From PNON01 sp963757065 (GTDB lineage Bacteria > Chloroflexota > Anaerolineae > Anaerolineales > Anaerolineaceae), in contig CAVWQC010000002.1 of the NCBI GenBank assembly GCA_963757065.1, forward strand, positions 372,001-436,000: DNA of 64,000 nucleotides, given 5' to 3'. Within the stretch, counting starts at the first letter, position 1. Each line of letters starts with the position of its first letter. Shown here in pieces: positions 57,601-64,000 of the stretch. The notes below the pieces were generated by a model. That model was not told the DNA's origin. It saw only the letters and a list, made by a program, of their open reading frames with translations, and searched no databases. A program made the translations under genes and the position numbers.

Positions 57601-57630
57601 AAACAGGGCGGCTAATCAGCTGCCCTGTTT
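57601..57630 (-). terminator. Terminator of the Agl23/NHL gene
   Basis: 13-bp stem with one G-U (57601-57613 with 57618-57630), loop AATC. On the minus strand it is followed by TATTACC, a weak T tract. It lies 21 nt after the stop of the 1122-aa gene. Confidence 0.6.
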
Positions 57631-57651
57631 CGTTGCATATTTCCTAATTTA

Positions 57652-60600
57652 TTATTTCACAATAAAGTGAAGCAGGCGCATATTTGCTCCATCACTCACC
57701 CAGATATTACCCTGCGGATCGACAGCGACCCCGGATGCCATTGCAAAACCATCCGTATCCAGGCTGTAATCTCCCCATGTTCGGATAATGGTTCCATCAG
57801 ATCCAAATTCCAGGATCCTGTATCCTTCGGGATCAACCACGAAGACATGCCCAATATTATCAACGGTCAGGAATGGCTTATTATCTAGCGACTGTCCATT
57901 CCAGGCGTTGACATCCCAGCTCAGGCTAACACCATAATTAGTTCCAGTTACATCCGGAGTGAACACCTGGATGCGCTGGTTCCATGTATCAGCAACATAA
58001 ATATTTCCGCTAGTATCGCCCCAAACACCAACTGGTTCATCGAACTGGCCGGACTCTAAACCATATGTTCCGAATTGTGTAATAAAAGCACCATTCGCAT
58101 CAAACACAACGATGCGTTTATTTCCGGTATCTGCAACAAAAACATGGTTATTCCCGTCAACATAAATTCCACGTGGACCCCAGAAGGCATCCGGTTCTTC
58201 AGCTTGTCCAAAGAAACCCCACATGGTGATGAAATTCCCGTTAGTGTCAAACTTTTGGACACGATGATTCCATGTGTCGGTCACATAAACCGATCCATCC
58301 GGTCCGACAGCTACGCCCCAGGGTTCATTAAATGTTCCTCCGGCAGCTTCGCCCTTACTGGAGTCTGCAAAACTACCCCACATGCCAATGACACTGCCAT
58401 CAGCTCTCAGGTGTTGGATACGGTTATTCCTGGAATCAGCAACAAGCAGGCTACCATCGGGTGCGGTAGCCAGTCCCCTCGGCGCATCAAATAAACCGGG
58501 ATCCTTTCCCGGACCACCAACGACGAGGTCGGGCACCAATTCTACTTTGACCTTTTCATAAGGATCCACTTCTTCTACAGCAGCGACTGGAGCCAAACCC
58601 AAATCCCAGATCTGGGATGCTATATTCTTATTGATATATAACCGGATACGTTCGGCCGGCTCCCAGGTTTCAAGGGTCATTGTCGAACTGCCCGTTGCCT
58701 CTGCATACAGGGCGTAATCCCGGTTTAACCAGATATCAAAAATACCAGCTCGAATCTTGGGGTCTGTGATTGCATTCCCAATGCGCGGCCAAGTCAGGTC
58801 GTAATAATCCTGATTTGGCCACCAGAGGCGAAGATATTCAAATTTATAAAATCCCTTGTTCAGGATCGGATCGACCTTGTCATAATTCGGGTTGCCAACC
58901 AGGACAATCGGAGCATCCCGGAGAGTCTTTGAAGGCTGCTCACCGAAGTAATCCAGGTTCGGGAAATCCCTGAAATACCACCAGTACGGATACAAGGAGT
59001 GGTTATCATAGGCTACCTTTAAATTCTTTCCGCCCGCAATGCGTTCAGAGATTTCTTCCACCTGGGCAAGAATATCTTTTGGTCCCCGGGCAGCGTGCGC
59101 ATAAACCAGGTATTCCTTGGCGGTGTCATAGTTAATATAATTCGCCCGATATGCGGCTCTGGCGGTCAATCCTATCAACCCGACCAGGACGATCGCCCCA
59201 AATAGCTTTCCATATTGGAATTCTTTCCATCGGGAAATGATATAGACTAACCCACCAACTGCACCAATGAAGAATAGTGCAGCGAATATAAAGGCGGTAG
59301 TTGCGGAGAGTTGATCAAGACCATTCCCGGAAAAAGGAGGTATAGGGCTCATAAAGGCGGTTAATAGCCTGGCTGATGCAACAACCAGCAGGATCAGTAA
59401 GGTAATTACCAGCCAGCCCCGTTTGGATAACAACTGAGACAAGTTGATCTTTTCCACCCACATGCCAAATGCATAACCAGCTAACAGGATCATCGGCATG
59501 GCAATATGCACAGTTAACCACGGCATGCGTTCTCCTGCATAAGAATACGCCAATAAAGCGGAAACCACCCAGAAGATAAGAAAGGTGAGGACGAATAATG
59601 GGGTCAAAGTCTTCTTTTCTGCCTGTGGGTCCACTTCTTGAGAATCCGTTATAATTTCGGATTTTCCTGCCGGTTTTTTTACCCATAAGCGGATGGCATA
59701 AAAAATACCCAACAAACTACCTACGGCTGGTAAGAATTCATACATGGGGATCTGGATCAACGCATAATAATACATGGGCTGACTTCCCCGTTCAACTGAC
59801 TGCTGGGCAAGCCAGTAACCCAGGGAGCCAATTATGCCGGTAAAGAATCCCTGCCCATTCGTGAAAATAGTTGTATAAAGGAAGATATAGATCCCATAAA
59901 AAATGACAGCTGATTTCAACCAGGTGGATGATCTCCACCAGATGCCGATCGCTGCTGATATTCCAATGAATACAGCCAGGAAAATTCCAGTTCTGATCAA
60001 TGCCGGTGTACTATAGTCCAGAGGGTCCAAACCGAATAGTTTAATTGGAAGTGCGGTTAATTGAGGTAAAACAAAAGTCCCGATCAGGATCAGCAGATCA
60101 AAACTTTTTTCATTACGAATATCACTAAATCTTAATCCACGGATTAAGAAAAAAACTGCAATCAGGAAAACAGCGCCGGCTAGGCACAAAAGGATTATTG
60201 GCAGAGTAGAGAATAGAAATGGTCTGGGAATTGGGATGGTTACAGCTGGATCAACCGGGGTTTGAAGCGTCTCGCCAATTATGGATATAACTGCAGTCAA
60301 AAGAATTAATACGGCACTGATGATCAAAGCCAGTAAGTAAAAATCCTTTTTACCTTTATCCATCCAATCTTTATCATATTGACGTTTTAAGAAAAGGAGG
60401 AGCAGGAAAAGTAAGATCTGGGCAGAATAAATGAAAGCTGTCTCTTTGGTGGCAAATTGCAGGGAAAATATTCCCGCAAGTAACAAAAGAAATTTATCCT
60501 TGCCCTCTTCCAGGTAACGTAAAACAGCATAGATCGTGATCACTCCCCAGAGAGCAACAAACGCCTCATTGCGAGTATAGCGTCCATAAAACAGCAAATA

Positions 60601-61020
60601 GGGAGAGATCAACATGAAGAGCCCGGACATCAAGGCTCCAACCCGCCCAAAATAGCGTCTGTATTTCCACATCATCATGACAGTGGCAATTGAAAATAAA
60701 GCTGCCGGCAGGCGTGATGTAAAATCATTATCACCCAGCAATAGGTAGCTTAAAGCCACCAGGTGAAATTGCATGGGACCATGCGTAACTGGATCATGCC
60801 GGTACCCTTGGCCGGTATAAAGTTCCCAGGATGGCCGCACATGATTCACCTCGTCGTGACTCATGACCCGCGCATCGAGGATGTAGAACCGGCTGACGAT
60901 TGCCAGAATGATGATGATGGCAAAGATCACCTTTTCGATGTTAATATTCGTCAAAAATGGTGGAAGTCTGCGATCCAACCAACTGGAATTACTTTCCTGA
61001 GAAGCATTTGAAGTTGTCAT
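57652..61020 (-). CDS. Large membrane protein: Agl23/GT39-like domain fused to NHL repeats
   Basis: 1122 aa. The first 630 residues have about 13 helices and resemble TIGR03663 (Agl23-like) and GT39 mannosyltransferases: SHDEVNHVRPSWELYTG gives the Asp-Glu pair of the first loop, and YGRYTRNEAFVALWG follows. A soluble domain comes next (about 640-835), then six or so NHL repeats (about 840-1122): APRGLATAPDGSLLVADSRN, EPWGVAVGPDGSVYVTDTWN and GPRGIYVDGNNHVFVADTGN. Probably transfers sugars at the outer face, the propeller binding a partner. Such fusions occur in Chloroflexota, but the acceptor is unknown. Confidence 0.85.
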   Translation of the reverse strand: MTTSNASQESNSSWLDRRLPPFLTNINIEKVIFAIIIILAIVSRFYILDARVMSHDEVNHVRPSWELYTGQGYRHDPVTHGPMQFHLVALSYLLLGDNDFTSRLPAALFSIATVMMMWKYRRYFGRVGALMSGLFMLISPYLLFYGRYTRNEAFVALWGVITIYAVLRYLEEGKDKFLLLLAGIFSLQFATKETAFIYSAQILLFLLLLFLKRQYDKDWMDKGKKDFYLLALIISAVLILLTAVISIIGETLQTPVDPAVTIPIPRPFLFSTLPIILLCLAGAVFLIAVFFLIRGLRFSDIRNEKSFDLLILIGTFVLPQLTALPIKLFGLDPLDYSTPALIRTGIFLAVFIGISAAIGIWWRSSTWLKSAVIFYGIYIFLYTTIFTNGQGFFTGIIGSLGYWLAQQSVERGSQPMYYYALIQIPMYEFLPAVGSLLGIFYAIRLWVKKPAGKSEIITDSQEVDPQAEKKTLTPLFVLTFLIFWVVSALLAYSYAGERMPWLTVHIAMPMILLAGYAFGMWVEKINLSQLLSKRGWLVITLLILLVVASARLLTAFMSPIPPFSGNGLDQLSATTAFIFAALFFIGAVGGLVYIISRWKEFQYGKLFGAIVLVGLIGLTARAAYRANYINYDTAKEYLVYAHAARGPKDILAQVEEISERIAGGKNLKVAYDNHSLYPYWWYFRDFPNLDYFGEQPSKTLRDAPIVLVGNPNYDKVDPILNKGFYKFEYLRLWWPNQDYYDLTWPRIGNAITDPKIRAGIFDIWLNRDYALYAEATGSSTMTLETWEPAERIRLYINKNIASQIWDLGLAPVAAVEEVDPYEKVKVELVPDLVVGGPGKDPGLFDAPRGLATAPDGSLLVADSRNNRIQHLRADGSVIGMWGSFADSSKGEAAGGTFNEPWGVAVGPDGSVYVTDTWNHRVQKFDTNGNFITMWGFFGQAEEPDAFWGPRGIYVDGNNHVFVADTGNKRIVVFDANGAFITQFGTYGLESGQFDEPVGVWGDTSGNIYVADTWNQRIQVFTPDVTGTNYGVSLSWDVNAWNGQSLDNKPFLTVDNIGHVFVVDPEGYRILEFGSDGTIIRTWGDYSLDTDGFAMASGVAVDPQGNIWVSDGANMRLLHFIVK

Positions 61021-61260
61021 ATTTTTTCTTCTTTGACCAGAATGAATTTCATACGTTCCATTTTAACCCACTCATCACTTTGGCGCAAAGGAGTAGCTCA
61101 AATTGGATATTTTCACCATCAAGTGCCGTCTTACTTTTCTTACAGAAATATTTCAAACAACAGTAAAAATAATATTATCCGTAACCAATGTGTAAATTTG
61201 AGAGATTGCACAGTTGGATATAAAGTGGTCATCATCAAAAAATGCGAAGCTGCGTAACGA

Positions 61261-61851
61261 TTAGGGCTGATGTGGGTTTCTTGTTGGTTTGGGTTTATCG
61301 GTCGGTATCGGTTTATCAGTCGGATTTGGTGGAAGGGGAGTAGTCACCCGTGTTGGTATCACTGATGTATTCGTAATTATTGGCTGAGATGTGGAAGTCG
61401 TCACTGGATAGGTGGCCGTTGGTGAAGGAAGAGGATTCACGGTTCCCGTCGATAATGAAATTGGAGTGTTTGTCGCAGGCAAACTGCGGTCTGGTGTCAT
61501 CGTTGGCACTGGTGTCAAGAGTAGTGCCTGTAAAGTACCCATTCGATCTTGTGCGCTGCCCGTTGCTGGAAATTCAGTTATGATCTGGTTGAGGATGGCT
61601 TGATTAATTGGAGGGATAACAATGCTATGAATATCCTTGCTATAATCTGCAACAGACCCTGCACGAATAGAAATAGGAAGAGTGTCAAATTTATTGGCTT
61701 TAGGGATAAAAATGTCCAAGTTTATTAGCTGCGAGAAAAATAATAAGGATGTAAGAATAAGAAGAAAGATAGGAATATAAATATACAGGGGCGAAGTTTC
61801 TTCACCTTTTTGGTTGCTATTAATCTTTGCAATGCTATCTTTCAATGGCAT
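61261..61851 (-). CDS. Single-helix membrane protein with Thr/Pro-rich tail
   Basis: 196 aa: cytosolic N terminus, one helix (about 22-42), an extracellular domain of about 70 residues and a 90-residue C-terminal Thr/Pro/Ser tail ending NPTDKPIPTDKPKP. The tail resembles the linkers of the lipoproteins at 19.9-25.1 kb. No named family. It follows the HD-GYP gene on the same strand by 10 nt, so they probably share a transcript. The tail could be exposed at the cell surface. Confidence 0.65.
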   Translation of the reverse strand: MPLKDSIAKINSNQKGEETSPLYIYIPIFLLILTSLLFFSQLINLDIFIPKANKFDTLPISIRAGSVADYSKDIHSIVIPPINQAILNQIITEFPATGSAQDRMGTLQALLLTPVPTMTPDRSLPATNTPISLSTGTVNPLPSPTATYPVTTSTSQPIITNTSVIPTRVTTPLPPNPTDKPIPTDKPKPTRNPHQP

Positions 61852-61861
61852 TATTACCCTA

Positions 61862-63601
61862 TCAATCCGAACTTAATACATGGATGAAAGCTTTTACCAC
61901 TTCAGGATCAAAGTGACTTCCGCTTTGTTCATCAAGATATTCGATGGTTTCCTCGATTGGGATAGCACTCCGGTAAACACGATCATTTGACATCGCATCG
62001 AAAACGTCAACAATCGCAAATATTCTGGCAGAGATAGGGATTTCCTCTCCTACCAAACCATCGGGATAACCTGTCCCATCCCATTTCTCATGATGATATA
62101 ACGGGATTTCGAGTGCAGGTCCCAAAAAGTCAATTTTTTTCAATAAATCATAGCCATCCTTTGCATGATTCTTAATAATTTCCCACTCCTTTTCATCCAA
62201 AGGGCCAATCTTATGTAAAATGGCATCAGGTGTACCCATTTTACCGATATCATGAAGCAATGCCCCCCGGCGAATATTCACAAGTGCTTCATCATTAATA
62301 CCCATCGCTTGAGCTAATTTCACTGTAAGCGATGTGACTCGTTTAGAATGACCCACCGTTTCTTCATCCCGTAACTCCAATGCATTCGCCCATCCTTCCA
62401 GAGTTTCGTCATACGATTGAATAAGTTTGTTCTGTGAATGATTAAGGCTTGCGACCATTTTGTTGAAAGATACTGTCAAGTCTGCGACCTCATCATCGGA
62501 TTGTGGGAGAACCATTATGTTCACGTCACCTTCGGCTACTTTTTTTGAGGCTTGAACCAACCGAAGCAAAGGACGGGTGATCGTATTTGCCAGGTTGATT
62601 CCTAAAAGGATGATTATCAGGAGTGCAGATGCAACCAGCAAGAAAATACGCCAGCGTGAATCAGTAGAAGTTACCACTAAAGCACTTTTACTTAATGCCA
62701 CTCCTAAAACACCAATTTGATTTTCACCTCGTACCTCCCAGGAACCGAGGATCTCGGCAAATGGAATATTCACAACATTAAAATCGCGCTGATTCGAAAG
62801 GTCGCGTTTTGTGCTGCTGACATCTTTAAGGGATATGGTCTGTAAAGCAATTTCAGGAGTCAAATCATGGGAAAACGGAAGAGTGCTATAGATCACCTTA
62901 CCTGATTGATCGTAAAAACTGATCTGCGCGAATGTCTTGGTATGCAAATCTTCCGCCATCGATACCAGAGACTTGCCGACCAAAATTACACCAACCAGAT
63001 CGTTTTGAATGCCATATACAGGTTTTGATATATATAAAATTAATCCATCTTCTGTTTCTACGAAATCGGCAAATTTATCGCCCCGGAGGTCGCTCTTTCG
63101 TTGTAGAATGTTTTGGACAATTTCCAGGTTGGAAAACAACGATTGTCCACCTGTTGAAATATCATATTCTTCAGGATTCCCATCCTGCCGATGATGGACG
63201 GATAGAAGATGGTTGCCCTGAAGGTCCAAGAATTCCACTGCATCAAGTCGGGCATTAGCGATGATGCCAATTGTGAGAGATTTCAATTTATCGGGATATT
63301 TCGAAACAATAGCGGAAGGTACACCTTCGACGTTTGCCAACAATCGCTGAATTTCCAATAGCTGTGTCTCATAACCAACAATCAATTCAGATGAAATTTT
63401 CCCCGCCTCGAATAATTGTTTGTTGAAACGTTCTTCTACATTTTCCGTTATAAATTGAGTAATCACATAAGCAGATACCACCGCAAGTATAAGAGAGAGA
63501 ATTAAATACGGAATTGTTATCTTCATCCGTATTGGAAAACGCATACGGACAACTTTTTTGTGTTCTGGTGAAGTATCTTTCTGATCAGCTATAATTTTCA
63601 T
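61862..63601 (-). CDS. Membrane HD-GYP c-di-GMP phosphodiesterase with Cache-type sensor and HAMP
   Basis: 579 aa. Helix 1 (about 27-48), an extracytoplasmic sensor (about 50-330) with Cache-like character, helix 2, a HAMP linker (TRPLLRLVQASKKVAEGDVN) and the HD-GYP domain (about 395-579): HSKRVTSLTVKLA, LLHDIGKMGTPDAILHK, HHEKWDGTGYPDGLVGEEIP and VFDAMSNDRVYR. All metal ligands and the GYP motif are intact, so it should hydrolyse c-di-GMP under control of an outside signal. Divergent from the gene at 63953. The ribosome site is weak. Confidence 0.92.
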   Translation of the reverse strand: MKIIADQKDTSPEHKKVVRMRFPIRMKITIPYLILSLILAVVSAYVITQFITENVEERFNKQLFEAGKISSELIVGYETQLLEIQRLLANVEGVPSAIVSKYPDKLKSLTIGIIANARLDAVEFLDLQGNHLLSVHHRQDGNPEEYDISTGGQSLFSNLEIVQNILQRKSDLRGDKFADFVETEDGLILYISKPVYGIQNDLVGVILVGKSLVSMAEDLHTKTFAQISFYDQSGKVIYSTLPFSHDLTPEIALQTISLKDVSSTKRDLSNQRDFNVVNIPFAEILGSWEVRGENQIGVLGVALSKSALVVTSTDSRWRIFLLVASALLIIILLGINLANTITRPLLRLVQASKKVAEGDVNIMVLPQSDDEVADLTVSFNKMVASLNHSQNKLIQSYDETLEGWANALELRDEETVGHSKRVTSLTVKLAQAMGINDEALVNIRRGALLHDIGKMGTPDAILHKIGPLDEKEWEIIKNHAKDGYDLLKKIDFLGPALEIPLYHHEKWDGTGYPDGLVGEEIPISARIFAIVDVFDAMSNDRVYRSAIPIEETIEYLDEQSGSHFDPEVVKAFIHVLSSD

Positions 63602-63952
63602 TACTTTTGTTGTATATGCTTTTCTTAATTACATTTTAAGGAGTATTCCATTGAGACCGGTTAATAGTTTTAAATTCGGATAAATTTGCCTTTACTTGAG
63701 TTAAAGAACCAAGTGGATAACTGATTTTATTATATACCGGGAAGAGATGGAGGTCATTGATTTATAAAGGGTGTAATCAGACTGACTAATACTCATAATA
63801 TGTTTGGTCAATATTGATTTTTATTCGCCCAACATTCATTTTGGTAAATTGGCTGCCCGAGAAATCCTATTGTCCCATACCATACTTATATTTTAAAAGT
63901 AACTTTTATACCTCATCTTCGTATATACTAATGGGTGAAAAAGGAGACTCAC
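63602..63952. other. Intergenic region (351 nt) between divergent genes
   Basis: AT-rich, no coding frame and no strong hairpin. It should contain promoters for the HD-GYP gene (-) and the gene at 63953 (+); TATACT at about 63924 is a possible -10 for the latter. Nothing else found. Confidence 0.5.
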
Positions 63953-64000
63953 ATGTTCGAAAAATTTTCAAACAGCTGGAAGTTGTTTAAGGCAGCAGCA
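63953..64000 (+). CDS. Start of a membrane-protein-like gene (3' end outside window)
   Basis: Sixteen codons are visible (MFEKFSNSWKLFKAAA) after AAGGAG at 63941-63946 and a 6-nt spacer. The beginning resembles bacterial DUF6159 membrane proteins that start MFERLSRSWxLxKAS, but this is a weak comparison over 16 residues. Confidence 0.5.
   Translation, partial: MFEKFSNSWKLFKAAA

Overview
The window looks like a chromosomal segment of a Chloroflexota bacterium, most likely class Anaerolineae. This is inferred from gene content, not from a marker search: TxP-rich lipoproteins, a large Agl23-like membrane protein carrying NHL repeats, DUF5671-like membrane repeats, a radical-SAM/DUF2344 pair, cytosolic Ser/Thr kinases and an F1-only ATPase cluster. 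Base composition is moderate. I saw no rRNA, CRISPR array, transposase, integrase or phage gene.

Layout. 0-3.6 kb (+): the pgpH-ybeY-dgkA group plus an endonuclease-IV-like TIM barrel. 3.6-10.4 kb (-): a protein-phosphorylation cluster (kinase with beta-propeller, PP2C phosphatase, J-domain/vWA protein, zinc-ribbon/FHA protein, a small unknown) followed by two response regulators. 10.4-19.7 kb: DUF362 protein (+), then on the minus strand an unknown, an SH3 protein, a Ca2+/H+ antiporter, a PhzF-like enzyme, a universal stress protein, an Nramp transporter, a DUF5671-like protein and an NTF2-like anchored protein. 19.9-25.2 kb: secreted lipoproteins and an aldo/keto reductase. 25.4-38.3 kb: housekeeping core: kinase-rpe, rpmB, Asp23-FakA-DegV-RecG-CoaD-coiled-coil protein, Lon-FolC, DUF503. 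38.3-44.4 kb: SDR, radical SAM/DUF2344, DMT transporter, multihaem cytochrome c, tRNA-Arg. 44.4-54.6 kb (-): membrane protein, MreB-like actin, lactate dehydrogenase, atpAGDC, yebC-ruvC-spoU-ruvA. 54.8-64 kb: sortase-like protein, FAH hydrolase, tRNA-Val, an orphan gene, the 1122-residue Agl23/NHL protein, an HD-GYP phosphodiesterase and the start of a last gene.

Functional themes. Three nucleotide or phospho-signalling layers are present: c-di-AMP hydrolysis (PgpH), c-di-GMP hydrolysis (HD-GYP) and Ser/Thr phosphorylation (two kinases, one phosphatase, one FHA reader). Replication/repair and translation genes (recG, ruvA, ruvC, lon, rpmB, yebC, ybeY) sit in recognisable neighbourhoods. Lactate dehydrogenase and a periplasmic multihaem cytochrome suggest an anaerobic, fermentative or electron-exchanging lifestyle (inference).

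A striking technical feature is the number of broken reading frames. By hand I count about 25 single-base indels in nine genes, nearly all one-base insertions, and 17 of them lie between 39.4 and 42.9 kb. After removing them every gene has a length divisible by three and a family-typical size with intact motifs. I think consensus errors are likelier than pseudogenes. The most distinctive biology is the kinase/PP2C/J-vWA/FHA cluster at 5-10 kb, followed by the 15-haem cytochrome and the Agl23/NHL fusion.
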